Positions 26,874 through 35,854 of a DNA stretch of 64,000 nucleotides are shown here, piece by piece. The position numbers and the translations under genes were made by a program. The notes beneath the pieces are model-generated. The model was not told where the DNA came from, did no database searches, and worked only from the letters and a program-made list of their open reading frames with translations. The DNA is from Candidatus Enterococcus testudinis (GTDB lineage: Bacteria > Bacillota > Bacilli > Lactobacillales > Enterococcaceae): positions 2,552,030 to 2,616,029 of the forward strand of contig NZ_NGKU01000001.1 of NCBI RefSeq assembly GCF_002140915.1. The letters run 5' to 3'. How positions within the stretch are numbered: position 1 is the first letter of the stretch; the number at the start of each line of letters is the position of its first letter.

Positions 26874-28045
26874 TATAGTGTCTGACTCACTTGCAACGCT
26901 TCAACCAGTTGTTGATATTGCGCTTCAGTCAGATAGTCTTGATAAAAACTGAGGTAAAAATCAATGTCTTCCTGACTCCATTGACCTGACATGCTCATGA
27001 CTTCATCAAGTAATGCAGCAAACTCATCATCCGTCAGCATAAATGACGTCCAATCTTCTGATGACGATGTCTCTGCATCATCGTAGCTATCGTCATCGCT
27101 GTCCTCCCAACTATCATAGGTCGAAAACAATTCTTCTGCATCAATCACATCTTCTGCTGCAGGAATGGTGACAGACTGATCACTTTCCTTACCAGTAAAT
27201 GTAAACGTCATACCTAACGCCACTTGCGCAGCATCATCTTGTACCAAATCAACCACCATAGTTTGTTTATTGGTCGTGGCATTGACGGTGGTTGCAATCG
27301 TGATCTCTGACACAGAATCCAACATTGATTGCAGCCCATCTAAATCTGCATCCGGGTCTTGCTCTTTGGCATAAGCTAGATAATCCGTCAATTCCGCTTT
27401 AGTGAAGGTATGGCTGATCTCATCGCCATCTTTTTCAAATGAATCTCTATCCAACGTGTTGAGGTAGTCTGCAAACGTATCACTGTTTAGCGTGCCCAGC
27501 ATCGGGAAAATAGTTGCATCTTCTGCTTCACTTGTCTCAGTTGTATCCTCTTCTAGATAATCCGCCAAATCAGTGTCGTCTAAACGAATAAATTTCCCTT
27601 CAAGATCTGTCGCCCCTGGGGTCGTTTGGTAGCTATTGTCCCCGTACGCCAGTACATAGCCCATGAGGGTTTCATAAATATCTGCAGATACATATGCCGT
27701 ATTTGATTGTGTGTCCATGATCAGTGAAACTGGAAGATCTTGTCCAGCAAAACCAATGGTCATGTCTAACGATACAGCTTCGGTTTCTTGGTCTTGGACA
27801 AATGTTCCGGATACTTTGGTCCCAACGATTTGTGACATGATCATTGATGCGTAGATATTGGCTTCCTCATCAGAGGTTTGACCTTCCCCCATCTCAAATG
27901 AATCGATCGTCATCGAAAAATCTCCTGCATGAAACGCCTGTTTGGCTGTCAAAGCTTCTGAAAATTGTTCTTGCGGCAATTTGGTACAAGCCCCTAATAC
28001 AAAAATCAATCCAACAAATAAAAGTACGCTACGCCACTTTTTCAT
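26873..28045 (-). CDS. Acidic lipoprotein of unknown function
   Basis: A 390-residue lipoprotein with signal peptide MKKWRSVLLFVGLIFVLGAC (lipobox VLGAC, Cys20). The body is rich in Asp, Glu, Ser and Thr, shows beta-rich repeats with TMTIGFAG- and MTFTFTG-like strands, and has a low-complexity D/S stretch near residues 310-325. This arrangement resembles DUF6612-type lipoproteins, but I do not recognise a function. The ATG at 28045 has AGGGAAGTGAG upstream. It stands alone between two terminators. Confidence 0.75.
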   Translation of the reverse strand: MKKWRSVLLFVGLIFVLGACTKLPQEQFSEALTAKQAFHAGDFSMTIDSFEMGEGQTSDEEANIYASMIMSQIVGTKVSGTFVQDQETEAVSLDMTIGFAGQDLPVSLIMDTQSNTAYVSADIYETLMGYVLAYGDNSYQTTPGATDLEGKFIRLDDTDLADYLEEDTTETSEAEDATIFPMLGTLNSDTFADYLNTLDRDSFEKDGDEISHTFTKAELTDYLAYAKEQDPDADLDGLQSMLDSVSEITIATTVNATTNKQTMVVDLVQDDAAQVALGMTFTFTGKESDQSVTIPAAEDVIDAEELFSTYDSWEDSDDDSYDDAETSSSEDWTSFMLTDDEFAALLDEVMSMSGQWSQEDIDFYLSFYQDYLTEAQYQQLVEALQVSQTL

Positions 28046-28122
28046 TCTACTCACTTCCCTTCTTCATCATTGTACCGAACTCCAATAAGCCTTACAATCG
28101 ATAGCACTTAGGGCAGTGCATA

Positions 28123-28163
28123 ACAAAGAAAGCAAACAGCATGATACTGTCCGCCTTCTTTGT
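28123..28163 (-). terminator. Terminator after murB
   Basis: On the minus strand ACAAAGAAGGCGGACAG pairs with CTGTTTGCTTTCTTTGT, a 17-bp stem with wobble pairs. Confidence 0.75.
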
Positions 28164-28178
28164 CATCTTCTCTATGGA

Positions 28179-29078
28179 TTAATTTTCACCGATGATTCTG
28201 ACTTCCGTTTCTAAGGTCACATCAAATGTTTCTTTGATTACCTGTTGGATATGGGCAATCAATTCAACATAGTCTGTTGCTGTGGCATGATCGACATTGA
28301 CAATAAAACCAGCATGCTTTTCAGAAATTTGCGCACCACCCCAAGTCATGCCCTGTAAACCAGCTTCTTGAATCAATTGACCTGTAAAGTGGCCTTTTGG
28401 CCGCTTGAAGACACTGCCGCAAGAGGGATATTCCAATGGTTGTTTGTCTTGGCGCAATGCCGTTAATTCATCCATCCGTTTTTTGATATGTTCTTGCGGT
28501 CCTTCAGCTAACTCAAAACGTGCACTGAGGATCACCGCATGTTGATCTTGTAATGCGCTATGACGGTAGGCAAAGTCCATTTCCTCTTTTTTGTAGGTCA
28601 CGATTTGTCCATCTGCCAACAATACATCGCAAGAAGCAAAAACATCTTGGATCTCCCCTTCATAGGCACCGGCATTCATAAAGACGGCACCACCGACACT
28701 GCCGGGAATCCCGCATGCAAATTCAAACCCAGTCAACGATTCATGCAGCGCCACATAGGTCGTATCGATCAACTTGGCACCAGCTGCGACAGTGATCGTA
28801 GTCCCATCCACTGCAATCTCATTCATTTCTGCCAACATAATCACAAGTCCGCGAATACCGCCATCACGTACAATCAAATTACTGGCATTGCCCAATACAA
28901 GCCAAGGGATATCTGATGCTCGACAGTAATCGACAAGTTGTTTGACCTCCGCTGCTCTCTTGGGGAAAGCCAAAACATCCGCAGGTCCCCCAGTCTTGGT
29001 ATACGTATAGTTCATCAAAGGTTCATCTTTTAATAAAGCAATTTCAGGAAATTGCGCAATCATTCGTTCTTTATTCAC
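28179..29078 (-). CDS. murB: UDP-N-acetylenolpyruvoylglucosamine reductase
   Basis: A 299-residue FAD enzyme of the second committed step of peptidoglycan synthesis (UDP-MurNAc formation). It has the FAD motif GNASNLIVRDGGIRG, the GIPGSVGGAVFMNAGAYEGE motif, and PSCGSVFKRP with the catalytic Ser, plus a C-terminal Glu. This is the short type of Gram-positives. The start is GTG with GAAAGGAA upstream. Confidence 0.95.
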   Translation of the reverse strand: MNKERMIAQFPEIALLKDEPLMNYTYTKTGGPADVLAFPKRAAEVKQLVDYCRASDIPWLVLGNASNLIVRDGGIRGLVIMLAEMNEIAVDGTTITVAAGAKLIDTTYVALHESLTGFEFACGIPGSVGGAVFMNAGAYEGEIQDVFASCDVLLADGQIVTYKKEEMDFAYRHSALQDQHAVILSARFELAEGPQEHIKKRMDELTALRQDKQPLEYPSCGSVFKRPKGHFTGQLIQEAGLQGMTWGGAQISEKHAGFIVNVDHATATDYVELIAHIQQVIKETFDVTLETEVRIIGEN

Positions 29079-29188
29079 AAAAAAGTTCCTTTCGCTTTCA
29101 CTTTCTGCTTTATTTTAGCATGTTCGCATCAAAGTTGCTACCTTTAGTAAACGTAAGAAAAGCACATTGATCGAATGATCCATAAGCT

Positions 29189-29539
29189 TCAAAAAAAGTA
29201 TTTTGTTATTTCGGATAACCTTTCTTTCATTTCTGCAGTGACTGTATCAACTACTTCTAAATTGCTGCGATGCAAAAGATCGACACTACGAATATGCTGA
29301 CAAAGAATCGTCCCTTGAACTTTACTTTTTTGTGTTTCAGTCACTGTTTGGAATGCATTTGATCGAACAAATTTTTCTTCTAAATATTTTTTTGAGCTAC
29401 TGATTGGCATCACTAAAACAGTATTGAAACTTTTGTTGTAATAATCATTACTAACCACCACACAAGGTCTTTTTTTCGCCATTTCGTTTCCTTTAGTCGG
29501 ATTCAAATCAATAAAAAGAATATCTCCTTGTCTTACCAT
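29189..29539 (-). CDS. MazF/PemK-type toxin (intact)
   Basis: A 116-residue endoribonuclease toxin with RQGDILFIDLNPTKGNEMAKKRP, VVVSNDYYN, VMPISSS, and the conserved QHIRSVDLLHR segment. Length and motifs are complete. It overlaps the antitoxin gene by 7 bp, the usual coupled layout. Confidence 0.9.
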   Translation of the reverse strand: MVRQGDILFIDLNPTKGNEMAKKRPCVVVSNDYYNKSFNTVLVMPISSSKKYLEEKFVRSNAFQTVTETQKSKVQGTILCQHIRSVDLLHRSNLEVVDTVTAEMKERLSEITKYFF

Positions 29540-29808
29540 TCAATATTCTCCTCACCTAGATCTTCTCCAAAAAATATCTCACCACTATCAAATTTGCCGG
29601 TTTCTTCTACAATTGCTAATTCTTGTTCCCAAAAATCTTCAAAAGAAGGTGCGGCTTTTTCCCCTGTTACCTTGATTTCGCCTTCTGGGGTGAATTCAAA
29701 AATCACTCTCTGATTCTCTTTTAATCCTAGCTTTTGTCGCACACTTTTTGGAATTGTTATTTGATTTTTCGAAGTCATTTTTGCTGAAACTTGTGCTTTG
29801 CTCGTCAT
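29533..29808 (-). CDS. AbrB/MazE-type antitoxin
   Basis: A 91-residue antitoxin with an N-terminal SpoVT/AbrB swapped-hairpin domain (TSKNQITIPKSVRQKLGL) and an acidic C-terminal tail (GEIFFGEDLGEENIEW) for toxin binding. I used the ATG at 29808 with AAGGGGGCTG upstream; the open frame extends 63 codons further without a ribosome site and with unlikely composition. Confidence 0.88.
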   Translation of the reverse strand: MTSKAQVSAKMTSKNQITIPKSVRQKLGLKENQRVIFEFTPEGEIKVTGEKAAPSFEDFWEQELAIVEETGKFDSGEIFFGEDLGEENIEW

Positions 29809-29999
29809 GCTAACAGCCCCCTTTTCAAATTGATTGTACCACAAAAGTAAGGAAAAGTAAGGAAACCTTATTTTATTTCCATTCAACACACAAATGATCC
29901 TGCTTCCAAACGCAATCCTCCCCATTTTAATCACTTGCTTTGCACTTCTGTCTTTATTAGGTAAAATGGAAGACGTAGTGAAATATAAGGAGGCCAATA

Positions 30000-30752
30000 A
30001 TGAAATTTATTTCTTGGAACGTCAATGGATTACGTGCTATTGTCAAAAAAAATTTTTATGAAGCATTCGCAGCATTTGATGCTGATTTCTTTTGTTTACA
30101 AGAAACCAAACTGCAAGAAGGTCAGATTGAATTGGATTTGCCAGGCTATCATCAATATTGGAACTATGCCGAAAAGAAAGGCTATTCTGGCACAGCGATT
30201 TTTGCAAAAGAACCAGCACTATCGGCCCATTACGGAATAGGGATCGAAGAACATGATACCGAAGGTCGTGTCATTACGTTGGAGTATCCTGAATTTTATT
30301 TGATTACTTGTTATACCCCAAATGCCCAGAATGAATTGCGCCGTTTGGATTATCGTATGACTTGGGAAGATGCATTTCGGGCTTACTTGGCTGAGTTGAA
30401 ACAACAAAAACCAGTCATTCTCTGTGGTGATTTAAATGTCGCCCATCAAAATATCGACATCAAAAACTGGAAAACAAATCAAAAAAATGCCGGTTTTACA
30501 CCAGAAGAACGGGAAAAGTTTTCGACTCTTTTGGCAGCTGGTTATACAGATACCTTCCGCTACTTTTATCCCGAACTTGAAGGCGTCTATTCTTGGTGGA
30601 GCTATCGCTTCAATGCCCGCAAAAACAATGCCGGTTGGCGCATCGATTACTTCGTGGTTTCCGATGATCTGCAAGGTCGCTTAGTTGATGCCAAGATCCA
30701 TACTGATATTTTGGGCAGTGATCACTGTCCCGTGGAATTACAATTGTCTTGA
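30000..30752 (+). CDS. exoA: Exodeoxyribonuclease III / AP endonuclease
   Basis: A 250-residue EEP-family nuclease that cuts at abasic sites in base excision repair. Motifs: SWNVNGLRA, LQETKLQ (metal Glu), LCGDLNVAH (Asp/Asn), GWRIDYF, and the catalytic GSDHCPV at the end. ATG at 30000 with AAGGAGG. Single gene ended by a strong terminator. Confidence 0.95.
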   Translation: MKFISWNVNGLRAIVKKNFYEAFAAFDADFFCLQETKLQEGQIELDLPGYHQYWNYAEKKGYSGTAIFAKEPALSAHYGIGIEEHDTEGRVITLEYPEFYLITCYTPNAQNELRRLDYRMTWEDAFRAYLAELKQQKPVILCGDLNVAHQNIDIKNWKTNQKNAGFTPEEREKFSTLLAAGYTDTFRYFYPELEGVYSWWSYRFNARKNNAGWRIDYFVVSDDLQGRLVDAKIHTDILGSDHCPVELQLS

Positions 30753-30785
30753 TCAAAAAAAGCAGCTGCAGCTGCTTTTTTGATT
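30752..30785 (+). terminator. Terminator after exoA
   Basis: ATCAAAAAAAGCAGC / GCTGCTTTTTTGAT stem around TGCA. Confidence 0.85.
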
Positions 30786-30887
30786 TGCATTCAACTCAAT
30801 GCTCATTGCTAAAATTTACCTAAAATTACAGCTATGATTCGTTCTTATAAAAAGAATTATGCTACACTATTAGATGAGGTGAACACA

Positions 30888-31421
30888 ATGAATTTTATCG
30901 CAATGGACTTCGAAACGGCGAATTATCAAAAGCATAGTGCTTGTTCTTTGGCATTGGTCATGGTCAGAGACAGCAAGATCGTTGGGGAATATTATACATT
31001 GATCCAACCAGAAACAGACTTTTTTTGGAAAAATATTCAAATCCACGGGATTCATCCAGAGGATGTCCAGGATGCACCAAAATTTCCAGAAGTCTGGCAG
31101 AAAATCCAACAATACTATCATTTGAATAGTCTAGTGGTGGCTCATAATGCTGGCTTTGATAATGGGGTGCTTGCTGGCTGCTTAGATTATTATGGATTGA
31201 CTCAACCCAACTTCATGTCTTTGTGTACGGTAAGAACCAGCCGTAAACTGTATCCAGAATTTACCAACCATAAATTGAATACCGTCTGTGAGCAATTGCA
31301 GATTCCCCTATTGAATCACCATGACGCCCTTGAAGACAGCCGCGCCTGTGCGCAGATTTTGCTGCGGCAAGAACACGACTTTGGTATAGAACCACTGAAG
31401 AAACTCGTCTTAGTCAAATAA
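30888..31421 (+). CDS. DnaQ-like DEDDh 3'-5' exonuclease
   Basis: A 177-residue single-domain exonuclease: ExoI DFETA (residues 6-10), ExoII HNAGFDNGVL, ExoIII HHDALEDSRACA. It resembles the epsilon-like stand-alone exonucleases of lactic acid bacteria. The ATG at 30888 has GAGGTG seven bases upstream; the extra upstream codons lack a site. Role in proofreading or RNA trimming is not decided. Confidence 0.88.
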   Translation: MNFIAMDFETANYQKHSACSLALVMVRDSKIVGEYYTLIQPETDFFWKNIQIHGIHPEDVQDAPKFPEVWQKIQQYYHLNSLVVAHNAGFDNGVLAGCLDYYGLTQPNFMSLCTVRTSRKLYPEFTNHKLNTVCEQLQIPLLNHHDALEDSRACAQILLRQEHDFGIEPLKKLVLVK

Positions 31422-31458
31422 AGTACACTCAGCTAGTGCATTGGCTTACTAAAACAGG

Positions 31459-31507
31459 AACAATCGCAAACGCACGTATTGGGCAGTTTTGCAGTTGTTC
31501 CTGTTTT
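31459..31507 (+). terminator. Terminator after DnaQ-like gene
   Basis: ACAGGAACAA / TTGTTCCTGTTTTG stem with a long loop. Confidence 0.6.
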
Positions 31508-31530
31508 GGTATCCAGCTTCATATTTTACT

Positions 31531-31861
31531 TTAGATAAACATACCAACCACTTCAACCACTTCAATCCAAGTCAATAGATCACATTCTTCGATTTTCTCG
31601 ATATTCATTCCTACTTATATAATCCATGGCCCGCATCTGATGTGTTACAATCTCACCTGACACTAGTTGCGGATCTTTGATTTCGATATAAGTAGCAAAA
31701 CCTCTTTTTGTCGATGTAATGGGGCACACCAAGCAAAATCCGGTCAGTGGATTAAAAGAGTCCTTACTGACTACTAGTGCAGGCCTTCTTTTTCGCATCT
31801 CTTTTCCTTTAGAAGAGTCGAAGTCTATCCAAACAATATCTCTTTGTCTAGGATAATTCAA
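31531..31861 (-). pseudogene. MazF-type toxin with 3' frameshift
   Basis: From the ATG at 31861 the frame gives 93 residues (RQRDIVWIDFDSSKGKEMRKRRPAL etc.) and stops at 31580 after DYISRNEYRENRRM. In another frame the bases continue NIEKIEECDLLTWIEVVEVV to a stop at 31531-31533, which is the normal MazF ending. A small indel after the SRN codons near 31600-31612 explains this. The C-terminal strand and helix that shape the MazF dimer are lost, so activity is doubtful. Confidence 0.8.
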
Positions 31862-31862
31862 C

Positions 31863-32096
31863 TTAACTTTCCTCCCCTTCTGATTTCATATTGTTCCATT
31901 CTCTATCATCAGAAGAGATACTATTTCTAAACCCTTGCCAATCATTTGGGTCACTGAAAATATCTTTCTTTTTAGGTTTCAATATATATGTATCTTCCAC
32001 TTTTAAAATGGTAAATGTTTCGCCAATTTCTGGAGAAATGTCTTTTGGAAAAATTGCACCTATTGAATTGCCTATTTTTCTTGCTTTTATTTCCAT
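31863..32096 (-). CDS. MazE-type antitoxin
   Basis: A 77-residue antitoxin: AbrB-like N-terminus (RKIGNSIGAIFPKDISPEIG) and an acidic C-terminus. It is one base from the toxin start. It looks intact although its toxin is frameshifted. A palindrome CTTGAGTTAAATCAAG (32113-32128) lies just upstream and may be its operator. Confidence 0.82.
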   Translation of the reverse strand: MEIKARKIGNSIGAIFPKDISPEIGETFTILKVEDTYILKPKKKDIFSDPNDWQGFRNSISSDDREWNNMKSEGEES

Positions 32097-32112
32097 GTGG
32101 AATCATCTCCCT

Positions 32113-32128
32113 CTTGAGTTAAATCAAG
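32113..32128. promoter_or_regulatory. Operator-like palindrome upstream of mazE
   Basis: CTTGAGTTAAATCAAG with further TCAAG copies beside it, between a possible TTGACA -35 and the antitoxin start. Autoregulation is inferred. Confidence 0.35.
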
Positions 32129-32261
32129 TTCAATATCAAGTAAATATACTGTCAAACCTTGAATGCTCCGTATTTGTTTACAATATAAAAATGTCTCTCC
32201 TCTAATTTCCAGATGTAAAATCAAGCATTGTTAATGAATTTTAGCAGCAAGAAATTCTTTG

Positions 32262-32777
32262 TCACGTCACATCAATCCAATACCGACGCAACAAAGCGCC
32301 ATCACTAGGATCGATGATTTGATCAGCAAATTGCCCACCATTTGCTTCGATCACTTTTGCCGAAGCACTGTTTTCTTGATTGCACATCAGCAGCACGTTT
32401 GTTAAGCCTTCTGCTTTAGCCTGTTGCAACCCTGCTTTGAGCATCGCTGCACCGATCCCTTTCTGACGATGATCAGGTTTGACTGAGTAGCCAATATGGC
32501 CGCCATAATGCCGCAAGAAATCATTGAGAGACAAACGCAGATTCAATAAACCAACAATCAAGCCGTCTTCAATCGCCACATAGGTTTTGGCTTGAACGTA
32601 ACCAGCTGGAACAGTCGTTTCAGAGGCAAATAAGGTCAGATCATTTAGCCACTGGGCAACCGATGCAGCTTGCGCCAATCCTGCTCCGCCATGGATGACT
32701 TCATTGCAGGCGATAAACGCATCCCGATAGACCTGCACCTGTGCTTGATCTTGTAGTGATACTTCTCTAAATTCCAC
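32262..32777 (-). CDS. GNAT-family N-acetyltransferase
   Basis: A 171-residue acetyltransferase with the acetyl-CoA loop region YSVKPDHRQKGIGAAMLKAGL and the following strand VLLMCNQENSASAKVIEANGG. The substrate is unknown. I used the GTG at 32777 (AGAGG eight bases upstream); the GTG at 32786 overlaps that site. It follows another GNAT gene by about 22 bp in the tsaE run. Confidence 0.83.
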   Translation of the reverse strand: MEFREVSLQDQAQVQVYRDAFIACNEVIHGGAGLAQAASVAQWLNDLTLFASETTVPAGYVQAKTYVAIEDGLIVGLLNLRLSLNDFLRHYGGHIGYSVKPDHRQKGIGAAMLKAGLQQAKAEGLTNVLLMCNQENSASAKVIEANGGQFADQIIDPSDGALLRRYWIDVT

Positions 32778-32799
32778 GCAAAACACCTCTCGTCTGTCA

Positions 32800-33318
32800 T
32801 TAAAAATATCGTGCCATCATCCAAACATCAACTTTCTCACCGTCTTTTGTCTGCACGGCTTGCTTCATACACCCTTCAGTGACAAATCCAAATTTCTGAT
32901 ACAATCCAATGGCCCGCTCGTTTCTCACTTGTACGGTCAATTCGATGCGAGTCAGCAGATTGGTTGCGCTGACCCAATCCAACAATTCTTCCAGCAAAAT
33001 CGAGCCTAATCCTAAACCCCAATACGCTTTGAGAATCGAGATGCCGATCTCTCCAACATGACTCAGTTGCCATTCATTATTGCCTTTGATTGAAGCCATT
33101 CCAATGACTCGATCACCATCGAAAGCCAACAAAAGCAGATAGTTGTCTTGCGCTGCCAATGCAGCCAGTTCTTGTGCCAACAAGGTTTCTGGCAAAGCCA
33201 GACCTTCTTCATCCATCAACAAAAAATCCGTTTCGGTAGCCAGTTGTTGACTTGCCGCTAAGACAGCGGCAGCATCTGTTGCTTGTGCTTGTCGTATCTC
33301 CAATTGGATCTCAGTCAT
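32800..33318 (-). CDS. GNAT-family N-acetyltransferase
   Basis: A 172-residue acetyltransferase with HVGEIGISILKAYWGLGLGSILLEELLDW (acetyl-CoA loop in the G-L-G-L-G form) and LTVQVRNERAIGLYQKFGFV. It overlaps tsaE by 8 bp. The position next to tsaE recalls the tsaE-tsaB-rimI clusters, but the sequence is closer to RimL-like proteins, so ribosomal protein acetylation is only a possibility. Confidence 0.84.
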   Translation of the reverse strand: MTEIQLEIRQAQATDAAAVLAASQQLATETDFLLMDEEGLALPETLLAQELAALAAQDNYLLLLAFDGDRVIGMASIKGNNEWQLSHVGEIGISILKAYWGLGLGSILLEELLDWVSATNLLTRIELTVQVRNERAIGLYQKFGFVTEGCMKQAVQTKDGEKVDVWMMARYF

Positions 33319-33781
33319 GGGCTGTAGCCCATCGCTGCTGGATACGATCTAAAAATGCTGTTGCTTGTACCCCGTATGCACGAAAATTCACAATTCGTTT
33401 ATCCAAATCTGTATCATCTTTTTCGATAATCAGTTCTAAATAATCTTGCGGTAACGTTTCTGCAAGTTGGTTGCCCCATTCGATCACGGACAGACCATCT
33501 CCTTCAAAGTATTCATCCAAACCTAAAGCATCGGCATCTCCAGATACACGATAAACATCCATGTGGTACAAAGGAATGCGTCCATTGTATTCACGGATGA
33601 TTGTATAAGTTGGACTTTTGATCAATTGGTCAATCTCTAGTCCTTTGGCGATCCCTTTGGTCAATGTCGTTTTGCCAGCACCGAGATCGCCTGTTAACAC
33701 TAGATTGTCCCCAGGTTGCGCCACCTGACCTATCAGGATCGCCAAAGCTTCAGTTGCCGTTGTATTCTCAATGGTTATCAT
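33311..33781 (-). CDS. tsaE: tRNA t6A biosynthesis ATPase TsaE
   Basis: A 156-residue P-loop protein with LTGDLGAGKTTLTKGIAKGL, the SPTYTIIREY switch, and YHMDVYRVSG. With TsaB, TsaC and TsaD it makes N6-threonylcarbamoyl-adenosine on tRNA. Start at the ATG 33781, AGGGTG upstream. Confidence 0.94.
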   Translation of the reverse strand: MITIENTTATEALAILIGQVAQPGDNLVLTGDLGAGKTTLTKGIAKGLEIDQLIKSPTYTIIREYNGRIPLYHMDVYRVSGDADALGLDEYFEGDGLSVIEWGNQLAETLPQDYLELIIEKDDTDLDKRIVNFRAYGVQATAFLDRIQQRWATAHD

Positions 33782-33873
33782 ATCTATCACCCTTTATTCT
33801 CATTTGCTTTGTGTTAGTATAGCTTGTTTGCCAGTGCATTGTAAAGATGAAGTGCCTATCCTCTCAGAAGTAC

Positions 33874-33903
33874 AAAAAAGCCAGCCCTTTGAAGGACCGG
33901 CTA
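33874..33903 (-). terminator. Terminator after pta
   Basis: On the minus strand AGCCGGTCC TTCAAA GGGCTGGCT with two G-U pairs, then TTTTTT. Confidence 0.8.
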
Positions 33904-33913
33904 AAAATACGCT

Positions 33914-34897
33914 TTATTTTTCCATCAATGTTTGTGCTGCAGTGATGATTGATAACTTGTAGACATCTTCTTCATTTGACCCGCGAGAAAGGTCAGAGAT
34001 TGGTTTGTTCAAGCCTTGCAAGATAGGGCCAATTGCTTCAAAATTACCAAAACGTTGGGCAATTTTGTAGCCAATATTCCCTGATTGCAAATCTGGGAAA
34101 ATAAAGACAGTTGCTTTCCCTGCTACTTCAGAATCCGGTGCTTTTAAGTGTGCAACAGATGATACGTAAGCAGCATCAAATTGCAATTCACCATCGATTT
34201 CATATTCAGGGGCTAATTCTTGGGCAATCTTAGTTGCTTCAGCCACTTTATCCACTTCTGGTGCTTTCGCTGAACCTTTAGTAGAAAAGCTCAACATCGC
34301 TACTTTAGGATCGATTTCAAACAATTCTGCTGTTTTTGCAGAATCAACAGCAATTTCTGCTAACTCTTGAGCGGTTGGGTTCACATTGATTGCACAGTCT
34401 GAGAATAAGTATTTTTCTTGATCCCGGCCACGTACCATCAAGAAGGCACCGCTGGTACGGCTGACACCTGGTTTGGTTTTGATGATTTGCAATGCTGGAC
34501 GAACAGTGTCACCAGTTGAATGGATTGCGCCAGATACCATCCCATCAGTAATGCCCATGTAAGTAAGCATTGTACCGAAATAGTTGACATCTTTCAAAAT
34601 TTCTTCCGCTTGTTCTTTGGTTACTTTGCCATTACGTCGGGCAACGAAAGCTTCAACCATTTCATCCCAACGATCATAAGAAGATGGATCAACGATCTCG
34701 AAGTTGGCAATATTGATTCCACGGGCTTCCGCAGCCTTTTCAATTTCTGCAGGATTACCAACCAAGACAGGTTCGATCAATTCTTCTGAACGTAAACGGC
34801 TCGCAGCACCTAGGATACGAGGATCAGTTGCTTCAGGAAAGACGATTTTGATATGACGACGCACGATTTTAAATTTTAAGCTTTCGAATAATTCCAC
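33914..34897 (-). CDS. pta: Phosphate acetyltransferase
   Basis: A 327-residue enzyme that converts acetyl-CoA and phosphate into acetyl phosphate in fermentation. Motifs: FPEATDPRILGAASRL, GMVSGAIHSTGDTVRPALQ and the C-terminal FPDLQSGNIGYKI...GPILQGLNKPISDLSRG. This is the short form without the N-terminal DRTGG extension. Single gene with its own terminator. Confidence 0.95.
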   Translation of the reverse strand: MELFESLKFKIVRRHIKIVFPEATDPRILGAASRLRSEELIEPVLVGNPAEIEKAAEARGINIANFEIVDPSSYDRWDEMVEAFVARRNGKVTKEQAEEILKDVNYFGTMLTYMGITDGMVSGAIHSTGDTVRPALQIIKTKPGVSRTSGAFLMVRGRDQEKYLFSDCAINVNPTAQELAEIAVDSAKTAELFEIDPKVAMLSFSTKGSAKAPEVDKVAEATKIAQELAPEYEIDGELQFDAAYVSSVAHLKAPDSEVAGKATVFIFPDLQSGNIGYKIAQRFGNFEAIGPILQGLNKPISDLSRGSNEEDVYKLSIITAAQTLMEK

Positions 34898-35060
34898 GGA
34901 TAATGACCTCCAGTTTTTTTATACCCTTACATTGTACAATAGAAGTAAAAAAAAGAACAGATAAAAATCCTGTACCAGTCTAATTATTTACAATTAGTTA
35001 ATGAATTCACAAATATAGCTTGAGAAAACAATACAGTTCTGACACTGTATTATTTATCAT

Positions 35061-35726
35061 CTATGCCCACTTGATTGGCGTTTCCCCCATCCGTGTCAAC
35101 GCATCATTGATCGCAGAAAATGGTTTGGAACCAAAGAAGCCGCGATAGGCCGACAAAGGGCTTGGATGCGGTGCTGTTAAGATCAAATGCTTATCCGAGT
35201 TGATCAAAGGAATTTTCTTTTGTGCAGGTTTCCCCCATAACACAAAAATCATTGGTTTCTCTCGCTGATTCAATGTCTCGATGATTGTATCTGTCAATCG
35301 CTCCCAGCCCTGACCATGATGACTATTGGCCTCTCCTGCGCGAACAGTCAAAACTGTATTCAGCAAAAAAACACCCTGTTTGGCCCAAGGCACCAAATAC
35401 CCATCGTTTGGCGGTGCAATTTGTAGATCCGCACTAAGTTCCTGATAGATATTCCGTAACGAAGGAGGGATTTTGACCCCTGGCTGAACTGAAAACGCCA
35501 GGCCATGGGCTTGATTGGGTCCGTGATAAGGATCTTGCCCCAAAATCACCACTTTCACCTCTTGATAAGGTGTCAGCTGTAATGCTTGAAAGATATGCGA
35601 TCGTTCAGGATATACCGTATATTCTTGATATTCTTTTGCCAAAAACTGTTGCAATTTTTGATAATAAGGCTGGGCAAAACTAGTAGCCAACCGCTCTTGC
35701 CAGTCCTGCGGTAATGATGGATTCAT
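35061..35726 (-). CDS. ung: Uracil-DNA glycosylase
   Basis: A 221-residue family 1 glycosylase that removes uracil from DNA. Motif [19 protein letters not shown] with the catalytic Asp, and motif [14 protein letters not shown] with the catalytic His. Length fits. Confidence 0.96.
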   Translation of the reverse strand: MNPSLPQDWQERLATSFAQPYYQKLQQFLAKEYQEYTVYPERSHIFQALQLTPYQEVKVVILGQDPYHGPNQAHGLAFSVQPGVKIPPSLRNIYQELSADLQIAPPNDGYLVPWAKQGVFLLNTVLTVRAGEANSHHGQGWERLTDTIIETLNQREKPMIFVLWGKPAQKKIPLINSDKHLILTAPHPSPLSAYRGFFGSKPFSAINDALTRMGETPIKWA

Positions 35727-35854
35727 GAGATCCTCCTTTTTTCTTCATCATAACAAACTATGATCAGGCGACGCAAGATTTACTCTTCAACAGAAAATTC
35801 TAACCCATTTTGTGGTACACTAGTTAGTAGAAACAATCAGAAAGGACGCTGAAT

